Shown: positions 54,438 through 64,000 of the stretch, piece by piece
Layout: each line of letters begins with the position of its first letter
Position numbering within the stretch: the stretch's first letter is position 1
Program-made: the position numbers and the translations under genes
NCBI GenBank assembly: GCA_000750105.3
Contig: JPHH03000049.1
Location: 124,001-188,000 of the forward strand
Length of the DNA: 64,000 nucleotides
Source of the DNA: Tolypocladium sp. Sup5 PDA-1
Lineage: Eukaryota > Ascomycota > Sordariomycetes > Hypocreales > Ophiocordycipitaceae
Direction: 5' to 3'
Notes under the pieces: model-generated
Database searches by the model: none
Seen by the model: only the letters and a program-made list of their open reading frames with translations
Told to the model about the DNA's origin: nothing

Positions 54438-56557
54438 ACTCTGTCCTGCCTTGGACGTATCCTTGCCCGACAAGAGTGTCGTGCAGCTGCAAGAACGCAG
54501 GAGGAAACACAAATCCCTCGTGCACTCTGCCCACGAAGCGAAAGGTTACGCAGTTCACCTTCTGGTCTGTAACCTTGTACTGATTTTCGAAGTTTCCACT
54601 AAGCAACGCTTTGAGCACTGTCCTGATAAGCTCTCCAATGCTCTGCCCTGGCCTACAGACGATGATGACGTCAAACTGGCTCATGATGGCTACAAGCTGC
54701 CGCGCAGCGGAATATACCTGTACCGGATACTTGTTGGAAAGTCTCCGTGGATGTTAGAAACGCTTGCAGGAGGCACAAAGAGTGGAACTAAGAGGAAGTC
54801 TCGGTTTCAACAAAGAGTTTTGCTCGAATCAGTCGAGCCTGGTTGTGGATAGATGCTAAACTTGCCAACATTCTGTTTCGCCGCTTGACAGAAAATACAA
54901 GAGGACACGGCACTGGACCCTCGGGCCTTCTTATACCTGTGTGAGTCCCCCGGTAGCGATGGGAGGAAAGCATGTGCTTCAAAGGAAACTGACATGTTCT
55001 GGAGTGGCTTTTGTCTCCTAAGCGAAGAAAGCACTCGCTAAAAGGAAGGAAAAGAAGACGTTGCTAAACAACAATATGAGGCCTCTAACGCCTCTTTGTA
55101 TATTCTGCAGTGCGTGCCTAGACGAACTAGGGAACGTTAGATAGGTGAATGGCGCGGATAACCCACGCTGGATGCTGTCCAATCTTCGCCCTGCTGCGGC
55201 AAGTGAATAACATCGCATGCCTTCCGGACACGGATCCTTAGCACAGGGACGCTGAGCCATGCTCCCATGACCTTAAATTAGACACAAGTAAGAGTTGCCT
55301 GCAAATGGCCCCAGAACGATCACCCTACCGTGAGACCCAGGGGTGAAGCGATAACAGGGGCTAACGAAGAACGACAGGAGTCGCCCTCGGTATCGGCTCT
55401 ACTAGCTCTAGTGGCTCGCGTATACGTAGCTGTACGACGATGACGAGGACAACAAGCTTCCGATAGATAACAAGATCAATAGGGGCTGTTTGAGGAAAAA
55501 AGCTAGGCCGGCCAACACTGCCCTCCAGAACTCTTTCGGAACTGCTTCTGAACGGCCAATAACCCTGGCCATTGAACCTGGCCTGTAACCGAGTCTTGTT
55601 GCCGTACGCCTTTAATCACGAGCGTAGACCCGGGCCACAAGACACAGCACTCGCGCTATTCCATGGCCTGGGACTCATAACGCCGAAGGCACTCGCTCAT
55701 CTTGCAACCCAGAACCAGTCTTCTTCTCATCAACTGCAAGCCCCCCAAGCTGCTGTCATTGGCGCTGATAGCTGTGAGTGAGCTGGACGCCGCCTTGCCT
55801 GATGTCGTTCAAAGCTCCATTAAAGCCGGCATGCTCAAAAGGGAGCTATCGTTCTTGAAGGGTCCGTTGCAAAATGCGGCATTATTGCCAGGTGTTGCGT
55901 GGGATCATGTCGATCGGTCCAGGATCCGTATCTTCAAGAAAAGGTCTGACGCGATTGGTCATACAGCTGTGGGTATGGTCCCCTTCAAGATGTCGAGCCA
56001 CACAGGCTGCCTTCTGATGGGAGACGTTGGAGATGCAGCGGGGCCTTCCATGGTGGCCAAGGGGTACCGGCTTCTTGAGTTTGGGCAAGTCAATGTGCGA
56101 CGTGGGAACGGGGACTCCAGGCCTGGACGGACGTAACTCGGGATCACAGCAAATGCCCAAAGGTTGACCGAGTCTCCGTCATATTCCTGTTCTACATGTA
56201 CTCTCACTTACACAAGACTGTACTGGCTGTGATTACAAATGCGGTTCATTGTCGTACGGAGACCCAGGGGACATGCACTAGCCTTGCAACTTTCTCGACG
56301 CTCCGGCGATGTTGCCGACGCTCTCTAGGGATAATATTAATTTTTGGAGCTGAATTGCCCAGGGTCAGGACTCCGGAGCGGCTCGGAACGCGGGGACACC
56401 TTGCGGACCCCTTGTTCTCCGGAGTTATCGGCAGCGTTGCCGAATACAACATGAAATGCCCCTCCTCGCAGCCATCGTCCACGCCGCGCCCTCGTTCTTT
56501 CGTCAACCTTGAGCCAGCGGCATCCTCGGCCGCGTCCCGAGCCATACCCAAGCCGCA

Positions 56558-58741
56558 ATGTCTCCCGCGCAGAGACGCCGCGTGGATGCCAATGGGGCCA
56601 TGTCCCAGAAACGCCCCCGGCGGCGCAGCGGCGGCGACGACGACGGCAACGATGCCGAAAGGAGCCGCCGGAGACGTGCGCCGATAGCGTGCCGAGCGTG
56701 TCGGGCCCGCAAGGTCAAGTGCTCCAACGAGAGGCCGACCTGCGCCGCGTGCGCACGCCTCGGCTGCGAGTGCGTGTATCCTGAGCCTTTGCGATATGGG
56801 CTGGAGTCGTACGTTTCATCTCTGGCGGCGCTGCGCAAGCACGGAACGATGGCAGAGGCTGACCCGTGCAGCTCCGATCAAGACAATGCCCAAGTGTCCC
56901 ATATCCTGCAGGAGATTCTGCAGAGGCTGCCGTCAGTCCCGACGTCGAATGCAGATGACCAGGTGCTCATCAACGCAAGCCGGTTTCCATGTCATGATTG
57001 CTCATAGATGACAGATCGAAGAAGTAGTCCCCTACTTTACGTCCCTCACGTCAAGGCGGCCCCCATCCCCGACGGCCAGCGACTCCGTCGTCGGCACATC
57101 GCCCGCTTTCACGTCGCTCGAACACATCTTCCAATGGCCCATGTTTTGCTCCAGTGGGGCAGAGCGCTTCAAGGGCATCGTCCTGGCTGCAGACCACTTC
57201 CAGACACTGTACCAGGATGCACCCCTACCGGCAGTTACGGCCCCTGGCACAGGCGTCCCGTTCCTGGACGGTGACGAGATAACCATGCTGCTGAGGAAGT
57301 TCTTACGGCTGGTCCATGTGATGAACCCGGTAATGGACTGCAATGCCCTATTGAGCTACGGCAGGGAAGTCGCTGAACTGGGTCCTCGGTGGGATGCGAA
57401 AACGTGCCTTGTCGTGAGTCCTCCCTGTACGGAGTACACGCGTATGCCGCTGACCTCGATGCCTATGCACAGCTCGTCGCCGCGGCGTTGGGCGTCATCG
57501 CCAAGCCGTTCAATCCCATCCTTGACACTGCAGAGTCCCTCTCAGCCTTAGGTTCACATGAGCATGATATCCACGTGCGCCAAAGGGCAGAGTCATATTA
57601 CGAATACGCCAGGCGACGCGTCGGGCTGCTGGATCGAAGTCTTACGGCGTGCCACTGCCATTTCTGGTCTGGCATCTACCTCCTGTACACCCTGCGCCCG
57701 GTACAAGCCTGGCAGTCCTTCTTTGAGGCCTCATCGCTCTACACGGTCTATCTCAAAAGTCGGGATGCGGTGCAGGTGGCTGACGATGGCCACGGCTCTC
57801 ATGATGAACATCGGTGCCGGCTAGAGCAGCGGCTGTACTGGAGCTGCATCAAGTCGGAAAGGTGTGTTGTCAACCGCGGTCCGTCATTCGGGACCGGATT
57901 ACTGAACTGAAGAAGCGAAATCTGCACCGAGATTGAGCTACCAAGATCTGGCCTGCACAACATCGACTGCGCATACCAGTTTCCCTCGCCTCCAACCCCC
58001 AAGAGCGTGGACGGCTTAAACGACAGCGAACATGTCGTTGCAGCTGCATCCTCGTCGGCGACCACGACTTCAACGCCCACTGGAGGCTCGGAGATGCAAG
58101 ACTTTAAAGAACTGCACGAGCACTCGTGGTTTTACTACCTCTCGGAAATCTCTCTCCTCAGGCTATCGAGCCGCGTCAACCACACCTTTTACACGCAGCG
58201 CCCCGCATCGTGGACGAGCACGAACCTGCTCGACATGATGAACGCGGCATGGGACTTTGAGAGGCAACTCAAGCGGTGGCAAGAGGCCCTCCCGCGCGCC
58301 ATATCTTGCTTTGATGCGCCGTTGGACTCTGCAGCCGTCACGGAGCTGCAGTTGGCGACGTGGTCGCGGTGCGCGAGCATCAAGCTACGCCTCTACCGGC
58401 CGTTCCTGTACCGCCTCGCCGACCGGCAAGACCAAGACTGGATGTTGAGCGATGCGCTGCGGCAGTTTGCCGAGAAGGCGGTGCTGGTGAGCCTGGATCC
58501 GCTGTTTAAGCTCGGTCTGCGGCATAGACACGCGGGGGCGTGGTACGAGTGCCGCGAGACGGCCGCGCGTGCGTTGATGGTTCTCTCTGCGAGGGGGATC
58601 GGACTGACGCAGAGGATGGGGGTTGAGGAGCGGGCAGAAGGGATGCTGGAGGTTTGTCTTGCGCATTTGCGGTATTGGGAGCGGGAGGCGGATGATGTGA
58701 GGCTGGCGCGGCAAGTTATTGAGAGGCTGAGTTTACGATGA
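56558..58741 (+). CDS. Zn2Cys6 (fungal binuclear zinc cluster) transcription factor
   Basis: Inferred exons 56558-56962, 57015-57413, 57473-57861 and 57916-58741; 672 residues, all phases consistent. The GAL4-type cluster has Cys45, 48, 55, 62, 65 and 72 (CX2CX6CX6CX2CX6C) with an extra Cys70. It is preceded by a basic RRRR stretch that may be a nuclear localisation signal. The middle holds the fungal-specific regulatory domain: FLDGDEITMLLRKFLRLVH, CLVLVAAALGVIAKPFNP and FWSGIYLLYTLRPVQAW. The characteristic WSCIKSESEI...LPRSG block and FYYLSEISLLRLSSRVN follow. Intron 1 has a weak GTGCTC donor; introns 2 and 3 have GTGAGT and GTGTGT. The third acceptor is a tandem AAGAAG. Likely a nuclear pathway regulator. 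It is the nearest regulator to the OYE and A-T-R genes on its right, so it may control them (inference). Confidence 0.87.
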
Positions 58742-59197
58742 TGTGATTCTGGTATTGAAGAGAATGATACGTACTCCGTGCATAAAGACCAATTGTTTGA
58801 TGTGGCATTTAAATGCGCTTTGTGCATCGGCGACTCCTGTCACCTCCTGATCGTGCCGTGGTTTACAGGTCTGTCTCGGCGGACACCGGCATCGTACCGA
58901 AGTTGCCGAAGCTGACGTTTCCGCGTTGCATGGAACCACGGCCCGCAGGACTAGTGCATGCAGACGCAGAAACGCCGGTTCTGCCGTTGAAACTCAATTC
59001 CCTGACGGCATTGATGATGAGGACGGGAGGCCCGGAGACCAAAGCTTACTCTCACATGTAAACTCTCATCTTTAAAAGCCCCCCAGTCGAACCCGGTTTC
59101 TCATCAGCTGGACCCGGCAACAAGCAGCAGCTGCAACAGGCGACTTACACGACTCACACAACACCACGGCTTACACCAGTGACCAGACGTGACCATC
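58742..59197. promoter_or_regulatory. Promoter region of the OYE gene
   Basis: 456 bp between the regulator's stop and the OYE start. A TATA-like TTTAAAAG occurs at 59071-59078, about 120 bp before the ATG. The remainder to the ATG is CA-rich, as in a leader. No palindromic CGG pair typical of Zn2Cys6 sites was identified with confidence. Confidence 0.4.
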
Positions 59198-60618
59198 ATG
59201 GCCGCCTACCTCACGCAGCGCATCTGCCACCCTCACCACGGGATCCCCGTCTCGCGCTCCGAGACGCCCGCGCTCGAAAAGGACGCCAAGTGCACCGCGC
59301 CCATCCCCAACATCGCGGCCGAGGGCGTCCCCTTCTTCACGCCCGCGCAGGACCCCGTGGCGGGCAGCGCCGTGCGGCCGCAGCCCTCGGGCCGGCTCCC
59401 CCCCAAGCTCTTCACGCCCCTCAAGATACGGGGCGTCGAGATGCCGAACCGCATCTGGGTGAGCCCCATGTGCCAGTACAGCGCGCACGAGGGCTTCCAC
59501 ACGCCGTGGCACATTACCCACTACGGCGGCATGGTGCAGCGCGGTGTAAGTCCGATCCGTCCATCGCCGTCTTCTCCCTGCATCCGTCGGCACTTGCTAA
59601 CGGTGCGGTGCGATGATAGCCCGGCCTCATGATGGTCGAGGCCACCGCCGTCCAGGCCAACGGCCGCATCACCCCCGAAGACTCGGGCATCTGGCTCGAC
59701 GCCCACGTCGACACGCTCAAGAAGCACGTCGACTTTGCGCACAGCCAAGGCGCCCTCATCGGGATCCAGCTCGGCCACGCGGGCCGCAAGGCCTCCACCG
59801 TCGCCCCCTGGCTCAGCTCCGGCGCGACCGCCACCGAGGAGGTCGGCGGGTGGCCGTCGGACGTCATGGGCCCCAGCGAGGAGCCCTTTGGCGAGCACTA
59901 CCCGACGCCGCGGGCCATGAGCCTCGCCGACATTGCGCAGCTCAAGCGCGACTTCGTCCTGGGCGTGCGGCGCGCCGTGCGGGCCGGCTTCGACGTCGTC
60001 GAGCTGCACTTTGCGCACGGCTACCTCGTGTCGAGCTTCCTGTCGCCGGCGGTGAACCGGCGCACGGACGAGTACGGCGGGAGCTTCGAGAACCGCACGC
60101 GGCTGGCGCTGGAGCTGGTCGACGCGACGCGCGAGGCCATGCCCGCGGCCATGCCGCTGTTTGTGCGCATCAGCGCGACGGACTGGCTGGACACGGACCC
60201 GGCCTGGACGGGCCCCAGCTGGACCGTCGACGAGAGCGTCAGGCTGGCCGAGATGCTGGCCCGGCGCGGCGTCGACGTGCTCGACGTGTCGAGCGGCGGC
60301 AACCACGCGCGGCAAAAGGTGGCGGGCGGGCCCGGGTACCAGGCGCCGTTTGCGAAGAAGATCAAGGCGGCCGTCGGCGACGCCATGCTGGTGAGCTCGG
60401 TGGGGAGCATCAAGACGGGGGACCTGGCGCAGAAGCTCATCGCGGGAGGGCAGGGCGAGGACGACACGCCGCTGGACCTGATTGCCGCGGGACGCATGTT
60501 CCAGAAGAACCCGGGGCTGGTGTGGGCGTGGGCCGACGACCTGGACGTGGCCGTCAACGTTGCCCATCAGATTGGATGGGGGTTTGGGGGCAGAAAGGGC
60601 AACAAGGCCAGCAAGTGA
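59198..60618 (+). CDS. Old Yellow Enzyme, YqjM-type NADH:flavin oxidoreductase
   Basis: Exons 59198-59545 and 59620-60618 give 448 residues. The intron is 74 nt (donor GTAAGT, branch TTGCTAAC, acceptor ATAG, phase 0). FMN-dependent ene-reductase that reduces activated C=C bonds using NAD(P)H. A TIM barrel starts at KLFTPLKIRGVEMPNRIW. SPMCQYSA carries Cys92, the flavin-modulating Cys of the YqjM (thermophilic-like) class. ELHFAHGYL holds His246 and His249, the substrate-anchoring pair, followed by SPAVNRRTDEYGG and FENRTR. The phosphate-binding end is IAAGRMFQKNPG. An ~60-residue N-terminal extension precedes the barrel. It is convergent with the A-T-R reductase, with 265 bp between stops. 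Cytosolic. Together they suggest reductive tailoring in a biosynthetic pathway, though OYEs also act in detoxification. Confidence 0.92.
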
Positions 60619-60883
60619 TGGCTTGGCTCGAGGCCTGCCAGAGTTTCGGCATCGTCTTCTGTTTGTTTTACAATCTTGGTCTCTGCCTTTCTGTGCCACG
60701 GCTTAAACGTGCGGGCGTGTCACTGCTTCCCCTGGTCTTCTTGGCCACGGGCTTGCCCATGCTGCCCATGCTCAAGAAGTAAAACAAAGTCATGTTTCGT
60801 TCATAGTCATTACTTGGCAGCTACCTGTCTGGCAGTGTTATCCAAGATACCGGGCGATGCTCATGGTGACCTGACGGCGCTCA

Positions 60884-63800
60884 TCAGTACTTCCACTGCT
60901 CACACCAGTTCCTCACCAGCTCCGAATCCACCGGGCCCAAGTTCTTCATCGTCGGGCTGTGCGCCACGGTCCTCGTCATGTCAAAGTACACGTGCCCGAT
61001 TCCTGCTCGATTAGCACTGGCCATGCCTCGGTACGTGTCGATGAGCTTTATGGCCGGGTTCTTCTCCGCGTCGGCGTTCTCAGCGCTCTGCTCCAGTGTG
61101 GCAACCCACTCCTCCAGAGGGATAACCTTCTCGATGCGCCCAGCATAAAAGTCCTTCAGTACCTTGACAACCTCGGTCCAGCTTATCGTGGACGGGTTGA
61201 CGCCATGGAAGTAACCCGAGATGTCCGACACAGGCACTGGTGCTGTCACTCCGGCGACGTCTACAAGGAGCCCGGCAATATCCTCTACCGGCGTCCAGTC
61301 CACTACATCAATGGGGCCGACGCTGTCTGGCAGCACTCCTAAATGCACCGAGCTAGCAATTAAGCTCGGGATGAATTCCTGCTGGTTCCACATGCCCATC
61401 TTGCCTCGCGGTCCTCCGATCTGGCCCACCCGGACCGTCGCCGCAGGCACCCCCGAGCGCTCCGCTGCGGCATCCAGGATTAGGCTGCCGGCAAGTTTAG
61501 ACCGCCCATAGCCCATATGCGGGAGATTCAAGTTGTCCAGCTGCCGCTCCGGCACCGGTTGGCTTGCCGTCCAGCCATCGGCGGTGCCGATGCTCGATAT
61601 GAAGACAATTGGCACGCGCTTGGCCGCCTTATTCGAAAAGTCAACCAGATGCCGAACCCCGCGGATATATGGCTCGAAGGAGGCGACGCTGATGACGAAG
61701 TTGACGGGCCACGCGTTGTGGATAATACGGTCCGCATTTGCCAGTAGCTCGTCGTATTTGGCCTGGTCAAGGGCCCAGGTCGGCAGCGAGAGATCCACGC
61801 TGAGAAACTCGACCTTGGAGAAGTTCACAGTCAGACCCCTGGCGGAGTTGTACGCGGGCTGGCGCGATCGGCCACCGTCCTCGCCACGGTTGAGGGCGAT
61901 AATCTTCTTGACGCGGGGATTCGACACAAGACGGTCGAGCATATATGCGCCAAGCGAGCCAGTGGTACCACTGACTAGAACAGTCTGGCCTTCATCGAGC
62001 GGATTGGCTTGATTACCATTCGGAGCTGGAAGATCTGTAGTATACTTCAACACCATCTCCGCGAGTGCCTCGACTTCTCGAGATGCTTCGTCATGGCCAG
62101 ACTCCTCACCAGACACAGCCGAGAAAAGACGCCCAGCCAAACCCTGCGGAGTCGGGTTCGCATAGATGACTCGAGGGGCCACCGTATTTTGGTCGATGGT
62201 TGCACCTGCAGCCTCGAGGCCGGAGCGAAGCAGCTTGGAAAGACTGATGACTTGTAGTGAGTCCACGCCAACACTGAAGAGATCGGTGTCCGGGCCAACT
62301 TTGGCATTGCCAATTTTGGACACCAAGACATCCACAATCGATTGTGTCAAGGCCTCTTTGCTGGTAAGATCAAGCGCGACAGCCTGTTGCATATCGACTC
62401 CCTCGTCTACTTGCTGGTAGAGTTGGTCGATGAAGTCCTTGTATGCCCTCACCGTCGGGCTTCGCTGAATGGAACCTTTTGGAGCTCGCAAGAATGGCTT
62501 AGCCGGGTCTGAGAGAACAACCAGGTCCCGGATAATGCGTCCATGTGCCACCGTGACTTTATTCACCTCCTCGACGAGGGGCCATATGTCGTTGATAAGG
62601 GCCTCTGCTGCAGCCTTATCTGCAGGTATCTCGGTAGGTTCTAGAATGAGTGCTGGCTGAAATCTCTGGTCGCCGACGACTAGTGCTCCCTTGATTGCGG
62701 AATGGCCCAAGGCGGCTCCCTCAATGGTTACGGGGTTCAGTTTCTCGCCATTGGAGAAGACGATGATGTTGTCCGCACGGCCGTGGTAGATCCAGTGGTC
62801 AGGAAGGGTAGGGTGAGGCTTGAATAGATCTCCGGTTGACCATTCGGTCTTCTCTGGGAAGGTATAGAACAAGGCCTTGCGGCCTGGTTCTTTCGGGTCG
62901 TTGTGGCAGAGAAACATCTCATAAATGTCCGTATCCCAATCCACTGGCCGGAATTCGGCACCCATATCCTTGGAGTTGACAATGAAATATTGCCAAAGCT
63001 TAGGGTCGGATTGGTAATGAAGAGCGTAGGGCATGCACCTAGACTCAAATTAGCCTCGACGCGCACCAGCATTGTCACTCGTCGACAACAAGGTCCGGAT
63101 GCGAACTCACTCGGTGGATGAAATCATGTTGCTGAGAACGACTCCCCGTTCTACCAGCAAGTTGCCTGCGGTGGGGGCCAAGTTGCCTAGAAGGGTGTGT
63201 ATGTTAGTGGCTGCTACAAAGCTCTGTGTTCTCTCATGCAGTAACTCACCTCCACCAAAGCCCACGAATTTGAGAGCAGCCAAAGCCTCAATGCCTTCTT
63301 CCATCAGACTGAGGTCTTCGATTATGGAAGGCGGTAGGATTGTTCCATCAGCCCCCGAATGAACTAGGCTTTCGACGACCAGGTCAGCGCTCAGAGGGCG
63401 GTCCGTGATTCCCAACACCAAGGCTGCGCCGTAGTAAATGCCCGTGGACGACATAGCCGCGACACCGGCTGCGTGGAACAGCGGCATGGGCAGGAAAAAC
63501 TTTGCCGCGCTGCCCCAGTGCGTCCATGTAGATGGAGCCCCATGCAAATCAGGTCCGTTCCGGAGCTCGTCTGCGATGGCGAAGCTACCTTGGCGCATGA
63601 CGATTGGCTTTGGGATACCGGTAGAGCCACTGGTGTGTAGTACCACCAGAGGATCCCACCTGGCCTCGTCAAACCGCTTGAGGTATGGAAAATGAGGCGG
63701 CGTCGACTGGAGCCAAACGTCGGGGCTTGGGGCCATGATGACCCGCATTGGATGCAATTCAAGCCATGGTAGGATTGTCTGGAGGTATGACTCGGCAAAG

Positions 63801-64000
63801 TATAAGACGACGCAGCTAGTGGCCTTGAAGAGTGATAGTTGGCCCTCGGGGCTATTGCGAGGCGAGATGAAGAAGGCTTTGTGATGGGCCTTGATGCAGG
63901 CAAGCATGAAGATCGCGTAGCGCACATCGCTGGGTCCGATGTAGGCTACCGTCGGGAAGTCATCGTCTTGCGGGCCTCGCTCCTTGGCTCGCTGAGCAAG
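60884..64000 (-). CDS. NRPS-like adenylation-thiolation-reductase (A-T-R) enzyme, N-terminus beyond window
   Basis: Exons in view: 64000-63250 (continuing off the right edge), 63186-63111 and 63038-60884. Introns are 63 and 72 nt, both with GTGAGT donors; the first has a CACTAAC branch. The enzyme activates a carboxylic acid as adenylate, loads it on a carrier and releases it by NAD(P)H reduction to an aldehyde or alcohol. Adenylation motifs: LHTSGSTGIPKP (A3), SNMISSTE (A5), WSTGDLF with HGRADNIIVFSNGEKLNP (A7-A8) and PKGSIQR (A10 Lys). Carrier: DLFSVGVDSLQV, phosphopantetheine Ser codon at 62260-62258. Reductase: VLVSGTTGSLG nucleotide loop, FISSIGTADGW and YGRSK with the catalytic Tyr/Lys. 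No condensation domain is seen. About 1000 residues are visible; roughly 50-100 are probably missing at the N-terminus. Fungal relatives reduce aryl or amino acids; the substrate here is unknown. Confidence 0.92.

Larger units (their letters stand above)
52031..56557. other. 4.5 kb AT-richer gene-free region with repeat relics
   Basis: No intact gene found. It contains two diverged copies of one repeat (52902-53162 and 54156-54437), AT-rich tracts with many TA steps around 52960-53040, and short broken frames such as 53080-53409 and 55702-56136 that match no family I recognise. It reads as decayed mobile or duplicated DNA between the hydrolase and the regulator. Confidence 0.5.

Noticed and set aside
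1..64000. tRNA, rRNA, CRISPR arrays, prophage or IS elements
   Set aside because: Scanned by eye on both strands; no cloverleaf with a proper T-loop, no regular repeat-spacer arrays, no bacterial-type genes. A tRNAscan-SE run would settle the tRNA question.

Overview
This window is nuclear DNA from a filamentous ascomycete (Pezizomycotina, most likely Sordariomycetes and plausibly Hypocreales). The evidence is: spliced genes with introns mostly of 46-80 nt that carry CTAAC/CTGAC-type branch sites; GC-rich coding sequence; fungus-restricted families (Zn2Cys6 regulator, fungal rhodopsin-like membrane protein, DUF6604, NRPS-like A-T-R reductase); and long intergenic spaces. No bacterial operons, IS elements, CRISPR arrays, rRNA or convincing tRNA genes were seen.

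Positions 1-20957 are a housekeeping segment. It holds the ribosome-maturation GTPase EFL1/Ria1 (cut by the left edge), divergently paired with eIF3 subunit L; a universal-stress-protein-domain gene with a long first intron and an unusual in-frame acidic tail region; a Golgi pH regulator/GTG-type membrane protein; a NUDIX hydrolase; eIF4B (six or seven exons, including a possible 6-nt microexon); and a small Tim17-like membrane protein. Three of these genes act in translation or ribosome maturation, but they are ordinary chromosomal neighbours rather than a co-transcribed unit.

Positions 20958-40342 hold the 2957-residue, intronless FMP27/BLTP2 bridge-like lipid-transfer protein, a DUF6604 protein, and a conserved serine-rich fungal protein of unknown function. 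The last two are separated by about 4.2 kb without a recognisable gene.

Positions 40343-58741 look like an accessory segment. Catabolic or secreted-type genes (amidase with nine exons, type II HAD dehalogenase, rhodopsin-like membrane protein, secreted alpha/beta hydrolase) are spread among AT-richer, gene-poor DNA. Two diverged copies of a ~270 bp repeat (52.9-53.2 and 54.2-54.4 kb) show RIP-like transitions. A Zn2Cys6 transcription factor follows.

Positions 59198-64000 hold an Old Yellow Enzyme (YqjM type) convergent with an NRPS-like adenylation-thiolation-reductase gene that runs off the right edge. With the upstream regulator this is the visible margin of a probable small secondary-metabolite cluster.

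Gene models were built by hand from reading frames, splice signals and remembered family features. Exon joins marked as inferred need transcript data.
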